This document shows positions 46,442 to 54,005 of a stretch of DNA of 64,000 bases, one piece after another (the first letter of the stretch is position 1; the number at the start of each line of letters is the position of its first letter). The stretch is from Cryobacterium algoritolerans (GTDB lineage: Bacteria; Actinomycetota; Actinomycetes; Actinomycetales; Microbacteriaceae), in assembly GCF_004402785.1 (NCBI RefSeq), contig NZ_SOFP01000040.1, positions 6,310-70,309 of the forward strand, given 5' to 3'. Both the position numbers and the translations under genes were made by a program. The notes beneath the pieces are model-generated. The model had not been told where the DNA came from. It worked only from the letters and a program-made list of their open reading frames with translations, and did not search any database.

Positions 46442-48526
46442 CTACCTGCGCACCAGCTTCGCCACGGTGAAGCCGCCGGGTGCCACCGTCACCGTGCTGG
46501 ACGGTCCGCCCGTCCGGTCGCCTCGCCCGGACGCCGCCGGTCTGCCGATCGCATCGAACGCCTGCTGCTGCAGTCGGAATCCGCGCGGTACATCCACCGT
46601 TCGCAGGGCCGTCTCCCCGTCCGCGCTGACGTAAACGGTGCTGTTCCCGGCAGGCCCGGTCACCGAGATGGTGGAGACGAGCGGCTGCACCAGAAGGGCG
46701 TCCACGGCGGCAGGACCGTCGGTGGCCCCCACGAAGGCGGTGACACCGGCCGGGAGGGAGCGCTGGAGCGTGAGCGGAAAGAGCCGGCCCGGCGCATCCG
46801 TGATTCCCTGCGCGCCCGCACCGCCGTTGGCGGTACGGCCCAGCCTTGCCGTACCGGCGGACCAGGTCGTGGTGCCGGAGGGCGCCTCGGCCTGGTTGAC
46901 GATCGGGTACACGTTGCGCGCCTGGTCGGCGGCGGGAACGGGGATGCTCACGGTGTCACCGGCGGCCAGGGCGACGTATGCTCCGCCCGAGAGATTGGCC
47001 TCGCCGGTCCACGCTGATGCGGGCCGGACAACGGCGCCGGTCCCGGTGATCGTGCCGGCCTCGGCCTCGACGACACTCAGGCCGTTGGTGCCGACCGTCC
47101 TGTTGATGCCGAGTGCCTTCGCTTTCAGCGTGAGGTTCGCGTCCAGCGCCAGCATGGTGAGCAGGGCGTGGACGGTTGATTCAGCGCCGGAGTTGGGGTT
47201 GACCCGGCCGTCGTGTTCGATGCCGTCGATGGCGGAGCCGGTGGCCGGATCGTAGGCAGGCAGCCCGCTCCGGTTGGCGCCGAAGAACCAGCCGGCGGTG
47301 ACGGCGGCCAGGTCGATCAAGCCGGGGGCGTTCGCTGCTTTGGCCGTGGCGACCAGGCCCTGCACCCGCGAGTCGACGCCGTAGGCGATCTGCGCCTCAC
47401 CGGGGGTGGGGCTCCAAGCGTTGTCCGGTCCGCCGGCGGCGAGCAGCTGCGCCGTGAACTGGGCGGAATCCCTCACGGCCGCGCCGAGCAGGTCGGTCCG
47501 GCCGAGCGTGGCGGATGCTGTCGCGACGGCGGCAGGGGCCATGCCACCCCAGGCATGCCAGAGGGTCTGCGACTTGTTCCACGGCATGATCGCCCCAAAC
47601 GGCCACTCGTTCACCGATCCTGAGGACATCGCGGCGACGCCCTCCGTCAGCTGGGTGAGAGTGGTGCTCGCCGCAGTGTCGGAGGGCGCCGCCGCGACGT
47701 AGGCGGAGAGTCCGAGCGCTGCCTCGGCCGAGGCATCCGCCCCGCCCCCGATCAGCCAGGCTGGCACCTTCACGCCGTCGGCCACATCGAACCGGCCGAA
47801 TTTGGCCAGCGACTGGCGACCGAGCGCGTCGAGGGAGAGATGCAGCCGGTCCTGGAGGAACGCGGCGAACTTCGGATCGGCGACCGTGAAGGCTGCGTAC
47901 CCCTCGCCGAGGGCCCAGACCGTGCGGGCAACCCAGTACGACTCGGCGGAGTCGCTCGGATCGGGCAGCTCCCTGGGCGTTGCGCTCGGCGTCAGCGTTC
48001 CGTCGGCCTGCTGCCAGAGCACGACGTTGCCCGCGTTCGGGCCGGTGGAGGTCTGCAGGTAGGTCAGGGCGCGGAGCGTCTGCATCGCGTGCTCCCGACT
48101 GCCGGCGTCGCCGGTCTGCTGCCAGTGGCGCAGGTAGACGACCGCGGTGCGGGCGATGTCGTCGGCGTTGTACGCTCCCTGACTCCAATGGCCGGTGGCC
48201 GGGTTGAGCGACCCGCCGCCGACGCGGCCGTAGCTGCCGTCGGGCAACTTGTTCGAGTAGGTCCACGGCGCCTGGGCGGTCGGCGTGGACTCGATGCCGT
48301 AGGTCGTGTGGCCCTCGATGGCCGTGAGTGGCACAACGCCCAGGAGAAAGTCGAGATGCGCGAGGTTGGTCAGGGGCGCCGAGGCTCCCTGCCCACCATC
48401 GGCGACGGATGTCAGTGGCGATGCGGCCGCGGCGGCCGGGCCCGCCCCGAGCAGAAGCATCGACAGGGCGGCCGCGAGCGCGACGACCGTGAGGGTGGAT
48501 GATGCGCGAACGGCGGTGTACGTCAT
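46442..48526 (-). CDS. Large secreted protein, probable carbohydrate-active enzyme
   Basis: The 694-residue protein has a signal peptide (STLTVVALAAALSMLLLGAGPAAAAA). The mature N-terminal 430 residues form many helical repeats (YNADDIARTAVVYLRHW, SAESYWVARTVWALGEGYAAF, MPWNKSQTLWHAWGGMAPAAVATASA), fitting an (alpha/alpha)6 barrel as in several polysaccharide lyases and hydrolases. The C-terminal part, starting VVEAEAGTITGTGAVV and continuing GGAYVALAAGDTVSIPVP, resembles a CBM6/35-like carbohydrate-binding module. I cannot name the family. Two LacI-type palindromes just upstream support a carbohydrate-controlled role. The ATG at 48526 is preceded by AGGAG. Confidence 0.7.
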   Translation of the reverse strand: MTYTAVRASSTLTVVALAAALSMLLLGAGPAAAAASPLTSVADGGQGASAPLTNLAHLDFLLGVVPLTAIEGHTTYGIESTPTAQAPWTYSNKLPDGSYGRVGGGSLNPATGHWSQGAYNADDIARTAVVYLRHWQQTGDAGSREHAMQTLRALTYLQTSTGPNAGNVVLWQQADGTLTPSATPRELPDPSDSAESYWVARTVWALGEGYAAFTVADPKFAAFLQDRLHLSLDALGRQSLAKFGRFDVADGVKVPAWLIGGGADASAEAALGLSAYVAAAPSDTAASTTLTQLTEGVAAMSSGSVNEWPFGAIMPWNKSQTLWHAWGGMAPAAVATASATLGRTDLLGAAVRDSAQFTAQLLAAGGPDNAWSPTPGEAQIAYGVDSRVQGLVATAKAANAPGLIDLAAVTAGWFFGANRSGLPAYDPATGSAIDGIEHDGRVNPNSGAESTVHALLTMLALDANLTLKAKALGINRTVGTNGLSVVEAEAGTITGTGAVVRPASAWTGEANLSGGAYVALAAGDTVSIPVPAADQARNVYPIVNQAEAPSGTTTWSAGTARLGRTANGGAGAQGITDAPGRLFPLTLQRSLPAGVTAFVGATDGPAAVDALLVQPLVSTISVTGPAGNSTVYVSADGETALRTVDVPRGFRLQQQAFDAIGRPAASGRGDRTGGPSSTVTVAPGGFTVAKLVRR

Positions 48527-48545
48527 TGTGGGTCTCCTGGTTCGA

Positions 48546-48585
48546 GTGCTGAACCGGTTCAGCACTGTTAACTAAACCGGTTAAG
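48546..48585. promoter_or_regulatory. Two LacI-type operators upstream of the secreted enzyme
   Basis: GTGCTGAACCGGTTCAGCAC (48546-48565) is a perfect 20-bp palindrome with the central CCGG-type core AACCGGTT typical of LacI-family regulators. CTAAACCGGTTAAG (48572-48585) is a second, slightly imperfect copy of the core, 27 bp away centre to centre. Both sit 20-60 bp upstream of the start codon. No LacI gene lies in this window, so the regulator is encoded elsewhere. Confidence 0.75.
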
Positions 48586-48748
48586 TTGAATGCTGTCAAG
48601 AGAAATCGCCCAGAAAGGCCCCCGAACACGGGACGAATGGACCTCGGATGCCGCACACGCCACCCCAGGCGGCGATCGTGCGCCGTGGCCGTCGGAGCCG
48701 ATCCGAAGCGCGCAGTCCATTCCCAGCGGGCGGTTCTAGCCTCGGGGC

Positions 48749-49117
48749 ATGGGAGCCAGCATTCCAGAGGAGATCGACAGCGGCAACAACCCCGGTCACC
48801 CGATCCGGCGCCTCCTGCTGCGTTGCCGCGCCTGGGTGGAGCTTCATCGCAGGGTGCGCTGGATCTACCGCATCCTGGTCGGTCTGCTCGGGGCCGGGAT
48901 CGTGGGCATCGGCCTCATCCTCGTCCCCCTGCCCGGCCCCGGCTGGCTCATCGTCTTCCTCGGGCTCGCGGTCCTCGGCACGGAGTACCCGGCGGCTCAT
49001 CGGGTCGGGGCTTTCCTCAAGCGCATCCTGACCCGACTCTGGGCCCGGTGGCGAAACCGCGCCGCCGCAACCCGCGTGGCCCGAGAAGCAACCCGCGGCA
49101 CGGCCACCACCGACTAA
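48749..49117 (+). CDS. PGPGW-motif transmembrane protein (TIGR02611-like)
   Basis: The 122-residue protein has a charged N-terminus, two membrane helices and between them the hallmark PLPGPGWLIVFLGLAVLGTEY. This is the actinobacterial TIGR02611/PGPGW family, whose function is not known. A TAGCCT box (48737-48742) six bases before the ATG suggests a leaderless transcript. Its end overlaps the convergent marR gene by four bases. Confidence 0.85.
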   Translation: MGASIPEEIDSGNNPGHPIRRLLLRCRAWVELHRRVRWIYRILVGLLGAGIVGIGLILVPLPGPGWLIVFLGLAVLGTEYPAAHRVGAFLKRILTRLWARWRNRAAATRVAREATRGTATTD

Positions 49118-49638
49118 GTGGCCGGTCCCGCCTGTCGGCGCGGCCGGCGGAGGGTGGACCGTTTCGGCTGGGATTTGAGCTGCGTGCGCACCGAGTCGAG
49201 GATGTCCGTGACCGCGAGCAGGTCGGCCTGGCTGATCCGGTCGAACAGCATCTCGCGCACGAGCCGCACGTAGCCGGGGTTGCCGGCTGCCAGGCACTCG
49301 GCGCCCCGGGGAGTGAGGTGCGCGACGACCGACCGCTCGTCGTCGCCGGCCGGGCGGCGGGCGACCAACCCCTTCCTCTCCAGCTGGTCGACCTGGTACG
49401 TCAGACCGCTCCGGGAGACGGTGAGATCGTCGGCGATGTCGGTCATCCTTCGGCCCCCCTCCACCCCCTCGCCGATGCGGGCGAGGATCTCGAACTGGGC
49501 CAGGGTGAGGCCGACGGCATCCCGAAGCTGCCGGTCGGCGGCGTATTGCACGATGTTGGATGTCTCGAAGATCGCCGCCCACGCGCGCATCTCATCCGGG
49601 GTCACCGCCGGTTGGAAATCATCCGGGGGAATACTCAT
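49114..49638 (-). CDS. MarR-family regulator beside ohr
   Basis: The 174-residue protein has the MarR winged helix (LTLAQFEILARIGEG, GGRRMTDIADDLTVSRSGLTYQVDQLERKGLVARRPAGDDERSVVAHLTPRG). It is divergent from an Ohr gene, the usual place of OhrR, but it lacks the N-terminal redox cysteine of OhrR; the only Cys is in GAECLAAGN. So it is either a non-thiol sensor or responds to another ligand. The tail is basic (SQPKRSTLRRPRRQ). Confidence 0.82.
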   Translation of the reverse strand: MSIPPDDFQPAVTPDEMRAWAAIFETSNIVQYAADRQLRDAVGLTLAQFEILARIGEGVEGGRRMTDIADDLTVSRSGLTYQVDQLERKGLVARRPAGDDERSVVAHLTPRGAECLAAGNPGYVRLVREMLFDRISQADLLAVTDILDSVRTQLKSQPKRSTLRRPRRQAGPAT

Positions 49639-49654
49639 CGGTCACTCCTAGTTG

Positions 49655-49668
49655 TTTCGAATACGAAG
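49655..49668. promoter_or_regulatory. Probable MarR operator
   Basis: TTTCGAATACGAAG contains TTCGAA and TACGAA, an inverted repeat with one mismatch, in the 87-bp gap between the divergent marR and ohr genes. It is 58 bp upstream of ohr and 17 bp from the marR start. Confidence 0.4.
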
Positions 49669-49725
49669 CACTTCCGTGAGGGCCTGTTCCTAGTGTCCCT
49701 CTCCCCCAGCAGAAAAAGGACCTTC

Positions 49726-50193
49726 ATGAGTACCCCCACCGCACTGAGCACCGCCGCCCCAACCAGCACCGCCGTCTACACCGCCTCCGCCACATCCTGG
49801 GGCGGCCGCACCGGCAAGGTCGTCACGAGCGACAGCAAGCTTGACCTCGACCTGTCAATGCCGGCCGAGATGGGCGGCGACGGCGGGCCCGGCACGAACC
49901 CGGAGCAGCTGTTCGCCAGCGGCTGGGCGGCCTGCTTCCACAACGCGCTGAAGGGCGTCGCCCGGCAGCGGAAGCTGGACGTGGCGGACTCGGCGGTCAC
50001 CCTCACCGTGCACCTGGTCGGCGGCATGGCCACCGGCTTCGATTTCGAGGTCACCATCGAAGCCCAGCTGCCCGGCATCGACGCCCGGGCCGCCCAGGAG
50101 GTCCTTGAGGCCGCGCACCAGGTCTGCCCGTACTCCCGCGCCACCCGCGGCAACATCGCCGTCACCCTCGTCGTGGTCGACGACGAGGACTAG
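49726..50193 (+). CDS. ohr: Organic hydroperoxide resistance protein (Ohr/OsmC family)
   Basis: Ohr reduces organic hydroperoxides with two cysteines. The 155-residue protein has YTASATSWGGRTGKVVTSDSKLDLDLSMP, NPEQLFASGWAACFHNALKGVA with the peroxidatic Cys, and EAAHQVCPYSRATRGNI with the resolving Cys. Length is slightly above the usual 140 because of an N-terminal Thr/Ala stretch. The ATG is preceded by AAAAGGA. It is divergent from a MarR regulator. Confidence 0.95.
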   Translation: MSTPTALSTAAPTSTAVYTASATSWGGRTGKVVTSDSKLDLDLSMPAEMGGDGGPGTNPEQLFASGWAACFHNALKGVARQRKLDVADSAVTLTVHLVGGMATGFDFEVTIEAQLPGIDARAAQEVLEAAHQVCPYSRATRGNIAVTLVVVDDED

Positions 50194-50252
50194 GCACGGG
50201 GCGCGGCTGAGCCTCCCAGCGCTCTCCCGCCGGGCCCCGATAGGGTTTCCCC

Positions 50253-51140
50253 ATGATGCACCTCGGTACGCCGCGCCGCAAACTCCTCGCGCTGGTGACC
50301 GCAATCGTCGTGGTCGTCGTCGGCTCCGGCTTCGCGCTCGGCGGCTCGATCCGCCGGATTGAGACGATCGCGGCGCCGGCGGCCTTCGACCCTGGCACGA
50401 TTATCAGCGACTACAACTTCTTCAACCCCGACGCCATGACCGAGGCCGACATCCAGTCGTTCCTTGAGCACCGAAGGTGCGTCGCCCGGGCGGACGCGCC
50501 GTGCCTCTGGGAGTTCAGGGAGGCCACCACGGCCCAGCCCACCCAGGGCGCCGGGCATTGCGCGGCCTATCACCCGGCCGCCGCCGAGCGCGCGAGCCGC
50601 ATCATCGCCAAGGTCGCGAAGGCGTGCACCATCAGCCCGCGGGTGCTGCTGGTGCTCCTGCAGAAGGAGCAGTCCCTGCTGACCCGACCCAGCGCATCCG
50701 GCTATCTGCGCGCGACCGGGTACGGCTGCCCCGACACCGCCGACTGCGACACGGAGTATTTCGGCTTTTTCAATCAGGTCTACCGGGCGGCCTGGCAGTT
50801 CCGGCAGTACACCCAGGAGCCGGACCGTGCCTACAAGGTGGGCGTCGTGGATGTCGGCTACAACCCTGACCCCACCTGCGGGGCGTCTCCGGTGCGCATT
50901 CGAAACCAGGCCACGGCCAACCTCTACAACTACACGCCGTACCAGCCCAACAAGGCCGCCCTGGCCCAGCCGGGAGACGACGGCGACGGCTGCTCCACCC
51001 ACGGCAACCTGAATTTCTGGCTGTTCTACACGGCCTGGTTCGGCCCCGCGCAGACGGAGGGCTATCCCACCGTCTTCGGGTCCTGCCTGAACCTGGTCGG
51101 CGGCCAGCCGTGCCGCGCGCAGGAGTTCTGGCCGCGCTGA
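50253..51140 (+). CDS. Secreted/anchored conserved protein, lysozyme-like region, unknown function
   Basis: The 295-residue protein has an N-terminal signal or anchor helix (LLALVTAIVVVVVGSGFALGGSI) and a conserved extracytoplasmic region: IISDYNFFNPDAMTEADIQSFLE, SPRVLLVLLQKEQSLLT, ATGYGCPDTADCDTEYFGFFNQVYRAAWQFRQYT and NLYNYTPYQPN. I recognise this as a widespread actinobacterial secreted family; the KEQSL segment resembles the catalytic helix of lysozyme-like transglycosylases, but the function is not established. Eight cysteines suggest disulfides. A TAGGGT box six bases before the ATG points to a leaderless transcript. Confidence 0.65.
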   Translation: MMHLGTPRRKLLALVTAIVVVVVGSGFALGGSIRRIETIAAPAAFDPGTIISDYNFFNPDAMTEADIQSFLEHRRCVARADAPCLWEFREATTAQPTQGAGHCAAYHPAAAERASRIIAKVAKACTISPRVLLVLLQKEQSLLTRPSASGYLRATGYGCPDTADCDTEYFGFFNQVYRAAWQFRQYTQEPDRAYKVGVVDVGYNPDPTCGASPVRIRNQATANLYNYTPYQPNKAALAQPGDDGDGCSTHGNLNFWLFYTAWFGPAQTEGYPTVFGSCLNLVGGQPCRAQEFWPR

Positions 51141-51213
51141 GGCAGCACGCTCGCCTTTCGGGCATGGCCGGTGCGGTTCGGGCGACCTCAGTGCGTTTCG
51201 GGCATCAGGATGG

Positions 51214-51390
51214 TCAGCACGAGGTCAGCGCCGAACAGCCCTGGGCGGCGGTGAGGAGAGCGGCGTCGAACGAATTGAGGTCGACGAGCACGCCGTTGAG
51301 ATCGTGTTCGAATTTCTGCTGCACACCGATCCGCGGGTTGGCGGCGGTGTTCCAGCCGCCGTACCCGAATTCACTGACAAAGCGGATTCA
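51214..51390 (-). pseudogene. Possible C-terminal gene fragment
   Basis: On the minus strand a frame of about 58 codons reads RFVSEFGYGGWNTAANPRIG, then a charged helix (QQKFEHDLNGVLVDLNSFDA) and ends ALTSC-stop. It has normal codon bias and amino acid composition, but a TGA directly precedes it and no start codon is present. It may be the end of a secreted enzyme gene that lost its front. I cannot name a family. It occupies part of the 416-bp gap before gntR; the rest of the gap (51391-51540) shows only promoter-like sequence. Confidence 0.35.
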
Positions 51391-51556
51391 CCGAAGAGGA
51401 TCAATTCACACGAGAGCGCTGCAGCCTGACAAACTCATTTCCCGTGCAAACTCCAGTCCGCGGCAAACGGACGCGCGGCCTGGACCGGGAGCCCACTCCG
51501 CGCGTCCCAATGTCGGACCGTACAACAATGTGGGCAGGAGCAATAGACTGGCGCCC

Positions 51557-52231
51557 ATGCAAGGTTTGACGAAGATGTCCGTTCAGCGCGTCAGCACCGC
51601 GGAACACGTGCGAGACCACATCACGACGCTGATCCTCGCAGGCGAGCTGAAACCCGGCACTCCCCTGCGGGAAAACGCGATCGCCACCGCTCTCAGCGTG
51701 TCCCGCAACACCGTTCGCGAAGCCGTGTTGCTGCTCGGCCAAAGCCGTCTCATCCGTCACGAGATGCACCATGGGGCGATCGTCGCCGAGCCGACCAAGG
51801 ATGCGCTGATCAACCTCTACGACGCTCGTCGCGGACTCGAGGTGGGCGCCGTCTCCCTCCCCGCCGACGCCGAGAACATCGCCGGGATCAAGTCAGCACT
51901 CGACGACCTGGAACGCGCCGCCACGGAGGGCGACGACCGCGAGATCGTCGCGAAGGACCTCGCGTTCCATGCCGCCACGGTTCGCAATTTCCGCAGCGAG
52001 CGCATCGACGCCTTCTACGCCCAGATCGCGGTGGAACTCTCCTTCTTCCTCAACGCCCTCGCCGCCTCGCGTCTCGACTACGCAGAGGACGAGTCTTTCC
52101 TGGACGAACACCGGCGCATCTACGAGGCGATCGCTGCCGGGGACAGGGCGGGCGCCGCGCGCTTCGTCCAGGATCACATCAACGAAACCATTCGCCGGCT
52201 CCGCGCCCGGCTCGACGCCGCCGAAGCCTAG
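51557..52231 (+). CDS. GntR-family (FCD-type) transcriptional regulator
   Basis: The 224-residue protein has a winged helix (AEHVRDHITTLILAGELKPGTPLRENAIATALSVSRNTVREAVLLLGQSRLI) and a C-terminal FCD helical domain (EVGAVSLPADAENI, DLAFHAATVRNFRSERIDAFYAQ, DEHRRIYEAIAAGDRAGAARFVQDHI) whose Asp/His residues bind metal and carboxylate ligands. It faces the decarboxylase gene convergently and is the likely controller of the module up to 57618. A TAGACT box lies seven bases before the ATG at 51557, suggesting a leaderless transcript. A GTCGGAC half motif at 51512-51518 could allow autoregulation. Confidence 0.88.
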   Translation: MQGLTKMSVQRVSTAEHVRDHITTLILAGELKPGTPLRENAIATALSVSRNTVREAVLLLGQSRLIRHEMHHGAIVAEPTKDALINLYDARRGLEVGAVSLPADAENIAGIKSALDDLERAATEGDDREIVAKDLAFHAATVRNFRSERIDAFYAQIAVELSFFLNALAASRLDYAEDESFLDEHRRIYEAIAAGDRAGAARFVQDHINETIRRLRARLDAAEA

Positions 52232-52232
52232 C

Positions 52233-52267
52233 CGTTCTTCCCGGACCCCCACCGCCCGGGAAGAACG
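52233..52267. terminator. Bidirectional terminator between convergent genes
   Basis: CGTTCTTCCCGG (52233-52244) pairs perfectly with CCGGGAAGAACG (52256-52267), loop of 11 bases. It starts one base after the gntR stop and ends nine bases before the decarboxylase stop, so it serves both. Confidence 0.88.
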
Positions 52268-52275
52268 ACGCACCG

Positions 52276-53904
52276 TTACGGAAAGTCGAGGGTGATGACG
52301 GTGGGACCCGGGCGCCCGAGGGCCGCGCGGGCACGGGCGGCAGCATCCTGGGCATTCGCGGCGCGCTCGCCGGTCGCCCCGATCGCGTTCGCCAGGGCCA
52401 CCAGGTCAGGCACATGCAGGTCCACGCCCACCGGGGCGATGCCCCGTGCCGCCTGCTGGTCGCGGATCTCGCGGTATCCGCCGTTGTTCGCAACAACGAC
52501 CACTATCGTCAGACCCTGCTCGACGACGGTGATCAGCTCCTGGATTGAGAACATGAGCGCCCCGTCCCCGAGGAGCGCGATGACCGGCGCGTCGGGCCTG
52601 GCCACCTTCGCGCCGATCGCGGCGGGGAGGGCGTAACCGAGTGTGGCAACGCGCGGCATATAGAGGAACGAGTTCTTCGACGGGACGGGGAAGAAGTGCA
52701 CGGTTCCGAAGTAGGTCACCTGCGAGGAATCGCCCGTGATGATTGTGTTCTCGGGCAGGGCCAGGCGGAGCTCATTGTTGATGTCAAACCAGAGTTCGCC
52801 GTCGGAGCGAGCTTCGGCCGCGAGGGCCGCCTTGAGCTCGGCCAGATCGCCGGCCGCTGCATCGGAAGGTTCAGCGAGGGCGCCCTGCTGGTCGAGAGCC
52901 GCCTGGATCGCGGTCAGCGCTTCGGCGGCATCCGCGTGGATGGCAATCCGCGCCGGCGCGTTGAGGGCCAGCTGGCTCTGGGCGATGTCGATGCGGATGA
53001 CATGGGGCGACGTGATCTTGCCCTCCCACAGATCGGAGTCACCCAGTTCGCTTCCGATCACCAGCAGCGCGTCGCTGGCATTCAGCCAGTCCTGGGCCGC
53101 CTTCAGGCGAATCTGCGCCCCCAGCGAGAGAGGGTGATCCTCCGGCAGCACCCCCTTGCCGTTACAGGTCGAGATCACGGGTGCCGAGAGCGCCTCGGCA
53201 AGCCGGCGCACCTGCGCGTCGGCTCCGCGAGAGCCGCCGCCGACGATGATCGCCGGGTGGCTGGCGCCGCCGAGCAGCTGGGCAGCCCGATGCACGAGCG
53301 CGTCGTCCAGCGACGGGGTGGGCGTGGAACCGGCTCTGGCGATCCGGCCGTCCCAGTCCTGGCCGAGCACATCGCTCGGGATCTCCACGTAGACCGGCCG
53401 CGGACGCCCCGTGCGCATGACCTCGAAGGCGTGGGCGATCGCCTCGGTCGCTTCCCGCGGCGTCCTCGCCCGGGTGCTCCACTCTGTCATGCTCGCCATG
53501 GCGGCGAGGGTGTCCTTCGTGTCGTGGAGCTCGCCCCCGTCGAGGTGCTCCGTGCCGGAGGGTAGTCCCGATGAGATGATGAGAACCGGACGGGATTCCG
53601 CGTAGGACGTGCCCGCGGCGACCATGGCGTTCAGCGTGCCAGGGCCGCTGGTCGTGATGACAACGCCCGGCTTGCCTGCGACCTGGCTGTAGCCGTCCGC
53701 GGCGTAGCCGGCGCCCTGCTCGTGGCGATGGGTGACCGGCCTGATGCCCAGGCGCACGAGATGCCGGTAGATCTCGAGGTTGTGGGTGCCCGGGATGCCG
53801 AAGATCGTATCGACCCCGTGCGCCTGCAGGGTCTCGGCGACCGCCGCCCCGCCGTTGTGGTGGAGGGTAGTCGGGGGTGCGTCAGTCATCATTGTCGTCA
53901 ACAT
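52276..53904 (-). CDS. ThDP-dependent 2-oxoacid decarboxylase, possibly guanidino-oxopentanoate type
   Basis: The 542-residue protein has the three domains of the acetolactate-synthase-like ThDP family: the N-terminal Pyr domain with the catalytic Glu in THRHEQGAGYAADGYSQVAGKPGV, the middle domain, and the PP domain with LLGDGALMFSIQELITVVEQGLTIVVVVANNGGYREI. The PP motif has the normal GDG-NN spacing. The combination GTHNLEIYRHLVR and LHDTKD is reminiscent of 5-guanidino-2-oxopentanoate decarboxylase (AruI) rather than of biosynthetic acetolactate synthase, and no small subunit gene is present. With an amino acid transporter and a 2-hydroxyacid dehydrogenase next door, a 2-oxoacid catabolic role is likely. 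The exact substrate is inferred. Confidence 0.78.
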   Translation of the reverse strand: MLTTMMTDAPPTTLHHNGGAAVAETLQAHGVDTIFGIPGTHNLEIYRHLVRLGIRPVTHRHEQGAGYAADGYSQVAGKPGVVITTSGPGTLNAMVAAGTSYAESRPVLIISSGLPSGTEHLDGGELHDTKDTLAAMASMTEWSTRARTPREATEAIAHAFEVMRTGRPRPVYVEIPSDVLGQDWDGRIARAGSTPTPSLDDALVHRAAQLLGGASHPAIIVGGGSRGADAQVRRLAEALSAPVISTCNGKGVLPEDHPLSLGAQIRLKAAQDWLNASDALLVIGSELGDSDLWEGKITSPHVIRIDIAQSQLALNAPARIAIHADAAEALTAIQAALDQQGALAEPSDAAAGDLAELKAALAAEARSDGELWFDINNELRLALPENTIITGDSSQVTYFGTVHFFPVPSKNSFLYMPRVATLGYALPAAIGAKVARPDAPVIALLGDGALMFSIQELITVVEQGLTIVVVVANNGGYREIRDQQAARGIAPVGVDLHVPDLVALANAIGATGERAANAQDAAARARAALGRPGPTVITLDFP

Positions 53905-53960
53905 TGCTCCATCGTAGGACAATTATCGGCAAAGACGTCATAATGTTCTACATTCATGCA

Positions 53961-53979
53961 ATGATCGTCTGACCATCAT
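53961..53979. promoter_or_regulatory. GntR-type operator in the divergent promoter
   Basis: ATGATCGTCTGACCATCAT is a 19-bp palindrome centred on T with one mismatched pair. The core GTCTGAC matches the LldR/PdhR-type GntR consensus (GGTC-n-GACC). It lies 27 bp upstream of the substrate-binding-protein gene and 57 bp from the decarboxylase start, so the GntR protein encoded at 51557 could control both directions. Confidence 0.7.
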
Positions 53980-54005
53980 CCCGATTTCACGCTCAAGGAG
54001 GAGCC

